Of a DNA stretch of 21,014 nucleotides, positions 7,223 through 15,646 are shown piece after piece. A program made the position numbers and the translations under genes. The DNA lies in assembly GCA_029561505.1 (NCBI GenBank), contig JAKQXK010000166.1, positions 1 through 21,014 on the forward strand, read 5' to 3'. A model generated the notes under the pieces. It did no database searches, was not told the DNA's origin, and saw only the letters and a program-made list of their open reading frames with translations. The DNA is from Spirochaetota bacterium. Its GTDB lineage: Bacteria > Spirochaetota > Leptospiria > Turneriellales > Turneriellaceae. Numbering within the stretch: the stretch's first letter is position 1; every line of letters starts with the position of its first letter.

Positions 7223-8239
7223 ATGATATTTGATTGGTTTCACTCGCTTTTCTCAAACGACATGGGTATCGATCTCGGTACCGCGAACACACTGGTGTAC
7301 GTTAAGGGTCAGGGCATTGTGCTCTCAGAACCTTCAGTCGTCGCCATACAGGCATCGACTGGCAAAGTGCTCGCGGTCGGTCAAGAGGCAAAGCGTATGC
7401 TCGGCCGCACACCCGGCGAGATCGTGGCGATACGCCCGATGAAAGACGGCGTGATCGCCGACTTTGAAACCGTCGAAAAGATGATCCGCTATTTTATCAA
7501 TAAGGTGCACAACCGCGCAACCCTGGTAAAGCCCCGCATCGTGATCGGTGTACCGTCGGGCATTACCGAAGTTGAGCGTCGGGCCGTGCGTGAATCTGCA
7601 GAACAGGCCGGCGCGCGCGATATCTTCTTGATCGATGAAGCTTTTGCTGCCGCGCTCGGCGCGAAAATTCCGGTACATGAGCCTGCGGGCAACATGATCA
7701 TCGATATCGGCGGTGGTACGACAGAAATCGCGGTTATCTCACTCGGCGGCATGGTGATCGCCGACAGCATTCGTATCGGCGGCGACGAATTCGATGAGGC
7801 CATCATCAAGCATCTGCGTCTGCACCACAACCTTATCATCGGCGAGCGCACTGCCGAAGAGATTAAACTCGCCATCGGTAATGCAATGCCCGAGAAGAAG
7901 ACAGAAACGTTTGAACTCAAAGGCCGCGACGCGGGTACAGGTCTGCCACGTACTGTGGTGATCGACAGCACTGAAGTGCGTAAGGCCCTGAAAGAACCGA
8001 TCGATGCAATTGTCGAAGCGACAAAAATTGCGCTCGAGAAAACTCCTCCCGAACTCGCAGCCGACATCGTCGAGCGCGGCATAGTTATGACGGGCGGTGG
8101 TTGCCTCTTGAAAGGTCTCGATAAACACATTTCGAAAGAAACCGGAGTGCCGGTGATTCGCGCTGAAAACCCGCTCAACTGCGTGGTCGAAGGCACAGGT
8201 AAGTATCTCGAAGAGCTGAAATATCTGAAAGGAAGATAG
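7223..8239 (+). CDS. mreB: Rod-shape-determining actin homologue MreB
   Basis: A 338-residue bacterial actin. The phosphate-1 loop is [14 protein letters not shown], followed by PSVVAI and the conserved [12 protein letters not shown]. The interdomain and nucleotide-binding parts [17 protein letters not shown] (here IVIGVPSG), [28 protein letters not shown] and GGDEFDEAI are intact, as is the adenosine motif [14 protein letters not shown]. MreB forms membrane-associated filaments that guide peptidoglycan synthesis in rod-shaped or helical cells. An N-terminal [10 protein letters not shown] can act as the amphipathic membrane-binding helix. The ATG at 7223 follows AAAGGT (7213-7218) at a good distance. 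Unusually, mreC and mreD do not follow: the next gene is convergent, so mreB is monocistronic here. I saw no firm promoter in the 129-bp gap upstream. Confidence 0.97.
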   Translation: MIFDWFHSLFSNDMGIDLGTANTLVYVKGQGIVLSEPSVVAIQASTGKVLAVGQEAKRMLGRTPGEIVAIRPMKDGVIADFETVEKMIRYFINKVHNRATLVKPRIVIGVPSGITEVERRAVRESAEQAGARDIFLIDEAFAAALGAKIPVHEPAGNMIIDIGGGTTEIAVISLGGMVIADSIRIGGDEFDEAIIKHLRLHHNLIIGERTAEEIKLAIGNAMPEKKTETFELKGRDAGTGLPRTVVIDSTEVRKALKEPIDAIVEATKIALEKTPPELAADIVERGIVMTGGGCLLKGLDKHISKETGVPVIRAENPLNCVVEGTGKYLEELKYLKGR

Positions 8240-8256
8240 AAGCCCTGATTGGGCCG

Positions 8257-8333
8257 TCATACTTCGACAGGCTCACTAAGGTGAGACTTCGTCGCAGCAT
8301 GACAAATCTTTGTCATACGGAGCTCGTCGAAGG
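8257..8333. repeat. Structured dispersed repeat, family B, between convergent genes
   Basis: CTTCGAC (8262-8268) pairs with GTCGAAG (8326-8332). Between them lie two more hairpins: CTCAC/GTGAG with loop TAAG (8272-8285), and the perfect palindrome ATGACAAA-TC-TTTGTCAT (8299-8316). The whole could fold as a three-way junction. It sits between mreB and the convergent DUF4416-like gene. It may therefore end transcription from both sides, although no T-run follows. Related fragments lie at 1536-1555 and inside the Type ISP gene at 19955-19977. Confidence 0.65.
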
Positions 8334-8348
8334 GTGATTACCAGTGCC

Positions 8349-8813
8349 CTACTTTGTCTCGCCCTTCACCAGCTGCCAGACATCATTTAAATAAAGCCCG
8401 GCGCGCCGGTCGCGAAAAGTTTCGTCGCTAAGTGTATGGCTTGCGAGCACCTTGCCCGAGAGCACCAGCTGTGCTTTGAAATAGAGTTCGCCTTCGATGT
8501 AGATCGACCCGGCAGAGGGTGCATATCCTGCCGAGACAACATTCGTATGGCTGACATACCCCGGTATCAGCTTCACGCCGTAAATTTTCGACTGCAAACC
8601 AAAAACCTTCTGCGCGAATTTATCAAATGCTGAAATACGCCGCATTTCTTTGAAGGCGAGAAATTTAAAGCCTTGTCCCTGCGCGGGTAAGGGCAGCGGT
8701 CTCGAGGCATAGTCATAACCCGGCAGGTTTTTCTCAACCGCAGCAATTGCCTGTATCAGCTCGTCGTCGCCCGAATATTCAAGCAGCAGAATGAAGCGGC
8801 AGTGGTCGTTCAT
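8349..8813 (-). CDS. DUF4416-like protein of unknown function
   Basis: A 154-residue soluble protein without signal peptide or membrane segment. It opens with a strand containing FILLLEYSGDDELIQAIAAV. After LPGYDYASRPLPLPAQGQGF come FLAFKEMRRISAFDKFAQKV and then KLIPGYVSHTNVVSAGY. The pattern (a short N-terminal strand-helix unit, an F/Y-rich beta region, then I-x-PGY-x-x-x-x-x-V-x-A and a late Y/F-x-D segment) resembles the DUF4416 family, which has no known activity. I could not verify this with a search. The ATG at 8813 overlaps the stop of the HEAT-repeat gene by four bases, so it is the last gene of the long minus-strand operon. It is followed by a structured repeat. Confidence 0.6.
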   Translation of the reverse strand: MNDHCRFILLLEYSGDDELIQAIAAVEKNLPGYDYASRPLPLPAQGQGFKFLAFKEMRRISAFDKFAQKVFGLQSKIYGVKLIPGYVSHTNVVSAGYAPSAGSIYIEGELYFKAQLVLSGKVLASHTLSDETFRDRRAGLYLNDVWQLVKGETK

Positions 8814-10135
8814 AACTTTGGCAGTTTACGTTTCATCAGTTCAACCAGGTAGCTTTTTATCTGAACGCGTATCGATTGGTCTTTCTCGAGATCGTATGTG
8901 ACAAAGAGGTATTGAATCGTCGCTTCGCTGTCAAACTGTGAAACCGAAGCAAGCGCTGCTGATCGTAGCAGCTGCGCCCGCGCCGGGTCAGCAAGAACTG
9001 CGAGCAATTGCGGCAGGTGTTTCTTCTGCTTGAAGGCACCGAGCGCTACAACGGCTTCAAGCACGATCGCCTGTTCAGCGCTTGTTGCAACGAGGTGTGC
9101 AAGCGGTTCGGCGCAGCGCTGTTCAGCAAACCGAATACAGGCATGCGCCGACCAGAGAAGCAAATCGGTATCGCTTTCTTTTTTGAGAAGCGCGAGCACA
9201 CCATTCATGCCGCCCCCCGAACCCAGTGAGAGTAAAGCGCGAAGCAGCGCATGTTTTTGCGCCATATCTGACTCTTTGGCGAGTTGCTCTGAAATCGCGT
9301 TGGCGTAGCGTTTATCGTTCTGTGCCAGCGCCGATTCGAGCGCTTTGGTGCGCACAGGCAACTTCGTGTCGCTGATGAGTCTCTGTATTGCCGAGAATAC
9401 CGGGCCCGTCTTGAATTGGCGAAGAATTTCGACGGCTTTAAGGCGCACCTCTTCGTCAGCTTCGCCCTGCGCGAGGTTAATAACGCCATATTGCGCCTTG
9501 TCGGACGCAATCGCTTCAAGGGTTTTCAGGGCAAAATAGCGCACATTCTTGTTCGGGTTCGAAAGCTGCAGCAGCAGCAAAGGTACTGCGCGTTCGTCTT
9601 TTAGCGCCAGCAGGGTTTCCATCGCATAAATTTTATCAATGGCGTTTTCTGCTGCGAGCAGCTGGCCGATTAGCGGGTAGATGCGCTCGTCGCGGCGGAT
9701 AGCGACCGCGCGGTTGGCTTCTGCCCTGAGCGCTGCCTGCGGGTGTACAAGAAACGGCGCTATCGTATAGATGAGGTCGGGGTTCTTATTGGGCCCGGCA
9801 GCCTTGAGACATAACTCGGCATAATCGACGTCGTCTTCAACGCGGTTTTCTTTGATCATGCGCAGAAGTTCATTGTGCAGGTGCTTGCCTGAGACTGCGT
9901 CGTGGCGCTCTTTCTCGGCGATGGCACGTGTGAATCGCTTACGTTGTTTTTCTTTCGCTTTCGCAAACCAATCGACAAGTTTGTCGGCGTCTTCTTCAGC
10001 CGGTTGGGTGGCCGAAAAAATTTCGAGAGCGCGCGCATGGTCGTCAGCCGCGATAGCGGCGTCGATCGCCGGGTCGGCGTGCAGCTGGCTCAGGCAGCAC
10101 AGCGACCAAGCTATCACGAACGCCAGGTATTTCAC
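8810..10135 (-). CDS. Exported HEAT-repeat protein
   Basis: A 441-residue protein starting at GTG (10135), which overlaps the folC stop by four bases (GTGA). The N-terminus MKYLAFVIAWSLCCLSQLHA is a signal peptide with probable cleavage after LHA, so the protein is inferred to be periplasmic. After a charged helical linker (about 60-110), residues about 120-430 form a run of HEAT-like helical pairs. Examples are RAEANRAVAIRRDERIYPLI, YAMETLLALKDERAVPLLLL, YFALKTLEAIASDKAQYGVI, RLKAVEILRQFKTGPVFSAI and LEAVVALGAFKQKKHLPQLL. Such solenoids act as protein-binding scaffolds; no catalytic motif is visible. A phycobilisome-lyase-type HEAT protein is excluded by context. Translational coupling on both sides ties it to folC and the DUF4416-like gene. 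Its partner is unknown, possibly one of the large exported proteins at the head of the operon. Confidence 0.82.
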   Translation of the reverse strand: MKYLAFVIAWSLCCLSQLHADPAIDAAIAADDHARALEIFSATQPAEEDADKLVDWFAKAKEKQRKRFTRAIAEKERHDAVSGKHLHNELLRMIKENRVEDDVDYAELCLKAAGPNKNPDLIYTIAPFLVHPQAALRAEANRAVAIRRDERIYPLIGQLLAAENAIDKIYAMETLLALKDERAVPLLLLQLSNPNKNVRYFALKTLEAIASDKAQYGVINLAQGEADEEVRLKAVEILRQFKTGPVFSAIQRLISDTKLPVRTKALESALAQNDKRYANAISEQLAKESDMAQKHALLRALLSLGSGGGMNGVLALLKKESDTDLLLWSAHACIRFAEQRCAEPLAHLVATSAEQAIVLEAVVALGAFKQKKHLPQLLAVLADPARAQLLRSAALASVSQFDSEATIQYLFVTYDLEKDQSIRVQIKSYLVELMKRKLPKL

Positions 10136-11340
10136 AGGCCGAACCTCACTCGCAATTCGCCGTAAACCGCCATGCTCCCGGTGAAAATGTGCAGCGCTTC
10201 GTCTGCTTCAAGTAGTGCCCTGATTTCATCGTCAGTGGGCGCAGCCAGATTCTGCGGTCTGTTTTCAGTTGTAAAATATCCCGCAACGCCCATCGGAAAC
10301 AGAAATAACCTGGCCTTTGCCCCGAGCCCGGCTGCCAAAACACTGCAAAATTGCGCAAGATCTCGTTCAACCATCGTATTCAGAAAAATGTTGCAGCGCG
10401 ATTCAGGTTGTCGATTAACAATCTCGACAAGTGCCCGCATAGCCACCGTGTTGTGCCCCGAGTCGAACACTATTCGTGGGTGCGTGCGCACCACGCTGAA
10501 CCGCCCGAATACAGGTTGGGCCAGCACCTGCCGCAACCTAGCGTCATGATCATCGCCCGATGAGAATTCACGTTGAAGAATCTGCTGCGCAAACTGCCGG
10601 TTTCGCTCGGTAAAATCTTCGCCCTCACTGGCGATGATGACCAGTTCAGACTGCCTCGCAGCACAGGTTTCTTGCAGCACCTGCAGCGCTTCTGGCTGCT
10701 GCGCGCAGGTGTAAACGCGCTGCGCGTTGCGAATGATGCCGGCTTTTTCGCGTGCAATCTCTGTAATGGTATTGCCTAGTATCTGCTGGTGGTCTAAGCC
10801 AATTCTGGTAATGACGCTAAACGCTGATTGCAGGTTGTTCGTTGAATCAGATTTGCCCCCAAGGCCCGTTTCGATTACGGCACAGTCGACCTTCTGGTCG
10901 GCGAATATTTCAAACGCCATCGCTGTCATCGCATCGAAAAACGAAAGCGCGCCGGCATCGCCATCGTTGCGAAGTTTGGCCCAGGCGGTGGTCAGCAGCT
11001 CGTCAGAGATCGGTTCGTCGTTCAGCAGCACACGCTCTTTGAGACTTATGAAATGAGGTGAAAGGTATGTGCCGGTCTTATAGCCCAGCGCGATCAGGCC
11101 GCGCGAAAGATAAGTGGTCGCACTGCCTTTACCCACGGTGCCGGCGATGTGAATTGTCTTATAGCGGTATTGCGGATTTCCCTTTGCCGCTAGATGGTCG
11201 CGCAGTACTGCCGGGTCATAAGCGCCCGGCGCAAACCGACGGCTCCGTTCGAAGTTACGTCCGCTGAAAAAGTCCAGAATTTCTTTTTCAATCGGTGCGG
11301 GCTTTGGCAACGTGGCAGAGACCGGTCTTTGATTAATCAC
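10132..11340 (-). CDS. folC: Folylpolyglutamate synthase / dihydrofolate synthase
   Basis: A 402-residue Mur-ligase-family enzyme that adds glutamate to folates (and, in bifunctional members, makes dihydrofolate from dihydropteroate) using ATP. Visible motifs are the P-loop HIAGTVGKGS (64-73), SPHFISLKERVLL, ETGLGGKSDSTN, ITRIGLDHQQILGNTITEIA with REKAGI (Lys199, the position often carbamylated), and a C-terminal-domain FDSGHN. Two positions differ from the common pattern: the P-loop has Val where Asn is usual (GTNGKGS), and SGHN replaces GAHN. The middle and C-terminal domain are slightly short compared with the usual 420-440 residues. It starts at GTG (11340), overlapping the previous gene's stop by eight bases. 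It sits between envelope-type genes, which is an unusual neighbourhood for folC. Confident as a family member; the exact activity is less certain because of the variant P-loop. Confidence 0.9.
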   Translation of the reverse strand: MINQRPVSATLPKPAPIEKEILDFFSGRNFERSRRFAPGAYDPAVLRDHLAAKGNPQYRYKTIHIAGTVGKGSATTYLSRGLIALGYKTGTYLSPHFISLKERVLLNDEPISDELLTTAWAKLRNDGDAGALSFFDAMTAMAFEIFADQKVDCAVIETGLGGKSDSTNNLQSAFSVITRIGLDHQQILGNTITEIAREKAGIIRNAQRVYTCAQQPEALQVLQETCAARQSELVIIASEGEDFTERNRQFAQQILQREFSSGDDHDARLRQVLAQPVFGRFSVVRTHPRIVFDSGHNTVAMRALVEIVNRQPESRCNIFLNTMVERDLAQFCSVLAAGLGAKARLFLFPMGVAGYFTTENRPQNLAAPTDDEIRALLEADEALHIFTGSMAVYGELRVRFGL

Positions 11341-13066
11341 TTTTCAGCTGCGCCTCGATTTCCTGTAAGCGGTTGATCCACAGGTGGGTTGCTGCGGGGT
11401 CGCCCTTCGCCGCTTCTATTTTGCGCTTGATGCGCTTGATCTCTTCAATGCGAAAATTATTCTCTGACAAAGCCAGATCTTTGTCGGTGTCAAACGGTGT
11501 CACAAAAAAAAGATAGTGCTGCGTCGGCCCAAGCACGCGGCTGCGGTCGTCGCGGATCGCGACGTGCAGGTAATACCGGCCCGCAGCACGAATTTTGAAA
11601 GCGATTCGGCCAGACGCGGCCGCGATGGGTCGCTTTGGAACCGTGTCTGGCTTATTGTCTACCTCGGCATAATAGCTGCCGGGGTTCAGATTTTGTATTA
11701 AGAATTCTGCCTGTCCGGGCGTCACCATTCGCGGTGCAACCTGATTACGCAAAATAACTTCGGGCTCGGGCGGGGCGTATTGCCACAACAGCGGAATATG
11801 GTAGACCCGCGAAAAAGATCCGGTGCGCAGGTTTCTGACCTGCATATGCAAGACATAGGCCCCTTCTTTGCGTGCGGCGAACTGCAGCGTGTTCGAGGGT
11901 ATCAGCTTTGCTTCATTTAATGGTTCGCTGCCGGCATTCTGGTCTAACAGGTAGCGATACGCATATTCGCTGCCCTTCGGCGTCGCCCAGTTGACGAGCA
12001 TCACGGGCGGGTTGCGCTTCACGTCGAGCCGCCAGTCGATATCGGTGATGATCGCGGTAGGTGCGTTCCACGTTTCGAGAAAAATGTGCCTGATCTCTGT
12101 CTCGAGCAAGAAGGTGAGCTGGTTGGTGTTGTCGATCATGGGGTAAATGTGCCCCGGCCAAAAGAGTTTTCTCTCTTCGAGGCGAGCCTTGCGGCGAGGT
12201 ACCGGAAAGTCATCGAATACCAATTTGTACGCTGAGGCGATGTGATCTGCTGTGAGAATAATATTCAGCTCTTTATTGAAATTGATGGGTATTACCCTGT
12301 CGACAAAAGTAAGGCGGGGATCTTTAACCAGCAGGTTTCGGCGAAGCTCGTTGCCAGCTATATTGAATTGCCACAGGGCCCCTTCGAGGTCGAGCCCGAT
12401 CAGATGAATAACATTGCGGTAGCGGTAAAAGCGCGCACTTTTCACCGGGAAAGGTAATTGGTACGACCGATAGTCGCCGTCTTTCCACGTTGTCCATGTG
12501 TGACCCGATGGCGATGCCGACACGTAGTGTACGCCGCCGTCAGTCCATTGTAAGAACATTAGCTCGATCGGGTCACGGCTCACCATGATGTCGGTGGTGC
12601 GGTTTTCGCTCCAGTATTTTATCGAATAGTTCTTGTTGTTATAGGCGTAAAACAAACATGACGGATTGCCGGCCACGATGTTGACGCGTGCGTCGACGTC
12701 ATAAACGTTATAGCCAAGCGCAAACTCGTTTGAATATTTCACCTGACCCGCAAAGTCGACGGCTATGAACGATATGAGTTTTTCAAGATTGTAGACGCTG
12801 ACGATCAGATCGCCGTCTTCCATCGGAAAATGCTTTAACAGGTCGGGTACACGCCGAAACCTGTGCACCCTTTGCAGTGAATATTTCTGGTCTGCGACCC
12901 TTCCGTAAACAAGGTTCAGGTCATCATCCATCGCGAAGAAACGCGCTATCCACGAAGACCATTGTGTTCTGATGAGCTTCAGATTCGCGATCGGCCATTC
13001 GCCGCCGCTTTGCGCAAAAAGGGGCAGTGTGCAACACAAAACAATATGCAGAAACGCGCGCCGCAT
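11333..13066 (-). CDS. Large exported protein with Ig-like C-terminal modules, function unknown
   Basis: 577 residues from the ATG at 13066, which shares one base with the upstream stop (TGATG). MRRAFLHIVLCCTLPLFAQS is a signal peptide. Residues about 20-320 are rich in short beta strands with aromatic residues and may form a propeller-like domain (inference). From about 340 there are Ig/FN3-like beta modules: PPVMLVNWATPKGSEYAYRY, GAYVLHMQVRNLRTGSFSRV, and later GRYYLHVAIRDDRSRVLGP with HYLFFV. The last 50 residues are a charged helix (EEIKRIKRKIEAA to LQEIEAQLKSD). The GxYYLHxxxRD...HYxF pattern recurs in the protein encoded immediately upstream, so the two share a module. No enzymatic motif was recognised. 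Earlier in-frame ATGs (13075, 13111) lie inside the upstream gene and would extend the n-region. Inferred to be periplasmic or outer-membrane-associated. Confidence 0.75.
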   Translation of the reverse strand: MRRAFLHIVLCCTLPLFAQSGGEWPIANLKLIRTQWSSWIARFFAMDDDLNLVYGRVADQKYSLQRVHRFRRVPDLLKHFPMEDGDLIVSVYNLEKLISFIAVDFAGQVKYSNEFALGYNVYDVDARVNIVAGNPSCLFYAYNNKNYSIKYWSENRTTDIMVSRDPIELMFLQWTDGGVHYVSASPSGHTWTTWKDGDYRSYQLPFPVKSARFYRYRNVIHLIGLDLEGALWQFNIAGNELRRNLLVKDPRLTFVDRVIPINFNKELNIILTADHIASAYKLVFDDFPVPRRKARLEERKLFWPGHIYPMIDNTNQLTFLLETEIRHIFLETWNAPTAIITDIDWRLDVKRNPPVMLVNWATPKGSEYAYRYLLDQNAGSEPLNEAKLIPSNTLQFAARKEGAYVLHMQVRNLRTGSFSRVYHIPLLWQYAPPEPEVILRNQVAPRMVTPGQAEFLIQNLNPGSYYAEVDNKPDTVPKRPIAAASGRIAFKIRAAGRYYLHVAIRDDRSRVLGPTQHYLFFVTPFDTDKDLALSENNFRIEEIKRIKRKIEAAKGDPAATHLWINRLQEIEAQLKSD

Positions 13067-15573
13067 CAGGCCCATGCCCCTGCATAAAAAGCGAGGCGTT
13101 TTCTTTGCCACACCGCGAGCAGCACCAGCGCCGCCAGAACAAGGCCCAGCGTCTGGTAAACCTGCCGGCGAAATTCTTTTCGCACATCGGGCACATCGAT
13201 CATGCGCGAGTCATATGTGAACTGCAGCCGCTCGGGCCCCTTAAACAGGGTCTTGGCATTGAGAAAATAGTTTCCCGGCTTTTGCAGATAGATGAACTCT
13301 ACCGGCGCAGAGAAATTGATGTCGCCCTGCGGCACGCGCTCGGCACTTGCTATCTCCCACACGAAACCCTTGACTTTTACTTTTTTGGGCGCCTGATAAT
13401 TCAGGCGGATCTCTAAAATACCACGGTCAAATTTCGAACTGATGAGTTCGGCTCTGCCACCCACCTGTATCGCGTCGCGTTCTTTTGGCAACACGACCTT
13501 TTCATATTCAATATCTGTGAACTGAAATTTCTTGCGGGCGCGCGGGTCGTTCGAATCAAAGTAAAAATGCCTCGGTGCAGCCCTGGTACCGTCAGCATAG
13601 ACGATGCCCAGCGAAATAACGCTGATACCGCGCTCGAGGTTCTTGATGCGCGCAGTGTAAATATTCTCATTGGCTTCGAGCGGTGCACGTTTGCCCTGAA
13701 AAGGGTCACGAATGTCAAAGCCCGACTGCTGATAGACTTCACGAATGCCTCGCGCTCCGTTATCTTGAATCGTGAAGGTTATATCAGGGCGCGTGATCAC
13801 GTCTGCCTCTGCATTGTGGCGTATTGTCAGGTCATTGCGCTCATTCAGCCCGATTTCGACGCGATAAAACGCGCGTTCAGAGACATTGCCGCCCAGATCG
13901 ACGGCCTCGACGGCAAACACATACTTACCTGCGGGTACGCTAGCGAAAGTCAGTTCTGTTGAGCCGGTTGTTTCGGTGAATTTGCGCGGTAACTTTTCGG
14001 CAAATGCATAGCGGTAGGTCTGAATACCGCTGTCATCGGCTGCATTGAACTTCAGCACAACGTCTTGCCGTGAATCGGGAATGCCGTTTTCATGTGTTGT
14101 GCTGGTGATAACGGGCCGGCTCGGGGGCACCGAATCAACGACGAATGGGTAGTGTTTAATGGGTGAAACGTTACCCGCTTTGTCTCGGTATTTGATATGC
14201 AGGTAATACGCACCCCCGTTCAAACCGGGTATGGTGATCTGCGTTGCGCGCGCATTGAGGTTAAAGAGATCGGGGTCTGTTTCTTTCTGGTCGTCGATTA
14301 CCCAGGCATAACTCTCGACGCCAGAAATGTCGTTTGGCTTAGGCCATTGAAAGATCGCATCGCTTGATTTTGAAATCTGACCGAGCGCGTGCGTGCGTGA
14401 GAAGATGCCAACCGGGTCGGCTGTCGTGTCGGTTTCACGCATGCAGAGTGCGGGGCCGCACCCGTAGAAGAGGTACGGGCGATTGCCGATACGCGCGAAC
14501 TCGAGCGGTCGTGCAGAAATACCATCGCGGGTGACGCGGTGATCGACACCCACAAACGTATTTTCGGGCCGATCAAGAAATTTCGCGTAGATTTGCGGCG
14601 CCCCGTTACGGGTGTCTTGCCACGCTGTGACGACCGTGTCTGACCCCGCTACGATTGCCGGCAAATAGCTCGGCGCCGCGTTCTCGCTGACGCGCAGAGG
14701 TTCTTGACCTTCGGGTGCGGCGAATATTGACCAGACTTTATCAGGGTTGCTCTGCCAGACGAAAACGAGCTTATCTTTGGCGTCGGTCATGCGCGCAGAG
14801 AAGTTCTGCGCGCCGTTTGCGGTGATACGCAGATTGCCTGCCCAGCTGGCGCCGCCGTCGAGACTATAAGAGCGAAAAATGTCGTCGATCAATGTCGACT
14901 CTGCACGGTTTTGGTATAAGATATCGAGCCTGCCGCCACGCCGCAACACTGCGGGAAAAAGCGCACCTCGAGTCGCACCGCTGATTTCGGCGACCGCACT
15001 CGTGCCATAAAACTGCCCGCTGCCGCCGACTGCGGCCGTGAGGCGAAATCTGTTTGTCCCAGCTGGTTCTTGATACAAGATGATATGCTTGCCAGTGCCC
15101 GTCATTTTCGCGAGTGGCAGAATCGCATTCAGCTTGCCCGCTGTTGCCGGCAACACCTGTTTCGGCGATAGCCCCTCGACACCTGATGCGCTGTACGCAT
15201 AATAGATGCCAGATGCTCCCCCCTGAGGCAGCGTCTCTTGCCATGAGACAAGAATTTCGTTGCCGAGTACCGATACCGAAGGGTGCAGCGGAAACTGCTG
15301 CTCAGCGGGGCCCAGCGTGACTTCAGCAACAAGCCGGCGGGTGAATTTACCTGAGTCGCTGTAGACGAGCGCAATTTCAGCTTCGGTGGCGACGTTCTTG
15401 GTGAACGGAGCTTTAAGTGACGCCGTCACTGCATAAAGGCGGCTTTCGCCCTCATGGCAGCAGCTTGAATACTCTTCTGCGCGGCGGTCGACGAGCACCG
15501 GGTCACCCCAGCCAATCGGGTCGGCGAACAACCCGGTCAACGGAATTAGAATTGCGAGTCGGCAATATCTCAT
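13066..15573 (-). CDS. Exported beta-propeller (Asp-box) plus Ig-like protein with C-terminal membrane anchor
   Basis: 835 residues. A signal peptide (MRYCRLAILIPLTGLFA) is followed by a propeller-like region up to about residue 380. It carries a sialidase-type Asp-box, SLDGGASW (about 236-243), and repeated strands such as HPSVSVLGNEILVSWQE, LFPAVLRRGGRLDILYQN and LPAIVAGSDTVVTAWQD. Next come Ig/FN3-like modules, for example GGAYYLHIKYRDKAGNVSP, DDSGIQTYRYAF and VPAGKYVFAVEAVDLGGNVS. At the C-terminus TLGLVLAALVLLAVW followed by RKR is a membrane helix with a basic cytoplasmic tail, so the body faces the periplasm. Asp-boxes are structural and do not show sialidase activity, and I see no sialidase FRIP motif. 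The ATG is placed directly after a GGGAGGGGGA tract that belongs to a palindromic repeat and can serve as RBS. Probable carbohydrate- or protein-binding envelope component. Confidence 0.8.
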   Translation of the reverse strand: MRYCRLAILIPLTGLFADPIGWGDPVLVDRRAEEYSSCCHEGESRLYAVTASLKAPFTKNVATEAEIALVYSDSGKFTRRLVAEVTLGPAEQQFPLHPSVSVLGNEILVSWQETLPQGGASGIYYAYSASGVEGLSPKQVLPATAGKLNAILPLAKMTGTGKHIILYQEPAGTNRFRLTAAVGGSGQFYGTSAVAEISGATRGALFPAVLRRGGRLDILYQNRAESTLIDDIFRSYSLDGGASWAGNLRITANGAQNFSARMTDAKDKLVFVWQSNPDKVWSIFAAPEGQEPLRVSENAAPSYLPAIVAGSDTVVTAWQDTRNGAPQIYAKFLDRPENTFVGVDHRVTRDGISARPLEFARIGNRPYLFYGCGPALCMRETDTTADPVGIFSRTHALGQISKSSDAIFQWPKPNDISGVESYAWVIDDQKETDPDLFNLNARATQITIPGLNGGAYYLHIKYRDKAGNVSPIKHYPFVVDSVPPSRPVITSTTHENGIPDSRQDVVLKFNAADDSGIQTYRYAFAEKLPRKFTETTGSTELTFASVPAGKYVFAVEAVDLGGNVSERAFYRVEIGLNERNDLTIRHNAEADVITRPDITFTIQDNGARGIREVYQQSGFDIRDPFQGKRAPLEANENIYTARIKNLERGISVISLGIVYADGTRAAPRHFYFDSNDPRARKKFQFTDIEYEKVVLPKERDAIQVGGRAELISSKFDRGILEIRLNYQAPKKVKVKGFVWEIASAERVPQGDINFSAPVEFIYLQKPGNYFLNAKTLFKGPERLQFTYDSRMIDVPDVRKEFRRQVYQTLGLVLAALVLLAVWQRKRLAFYAGAWA

Positions 15574-15626
15574 TCCCCCTCCCGTCCTCCCCCGCGCGCG
15601 GGGGAGGTGCCGCAGGCGGAGGGGGA
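15574..15626. repeat. Palindromic repeat, family A, copy 2, overlapping an RBS
   Basis: The outer arms TCCCCCTCC (15574-15582) and GGAGGGGGA (15618-15626) are perfect inverted repeats. Inside is a second, perfect 22-base palindrome CCTCCCCCGCG/CGCGGGGGAGG (15586-15607). Read on the minus strand, its last bases are GGGAGGGGGA directly before the ATG at 15573, so the repeat provides the Shine-Dalgarno of the 835-aa protein while also able to hide it in a hairpin. It shares the C-rich/G-rich style, but not the CCTCACCCCC terminus, of the copies at 854-935 and 20048-20164. Confidence 0.7.
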
Positions 15627-15646
15627 CATCGACAAGAGGATTCTCG

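Noticed and set aside
7489..8196. 235-codon frame antisense to mreB
   Set aside because: Its low-complexity Ser/Ala/Ile composition is typical of a reversed coding strand, and mreB is beyond doubt.
13066..15573. Functional sialidase
   Set aside because: One Asp-box is visible, but no FRIP motif or arginine triad was found, and the protein ends in Ig-like modules and a membrane anchor.
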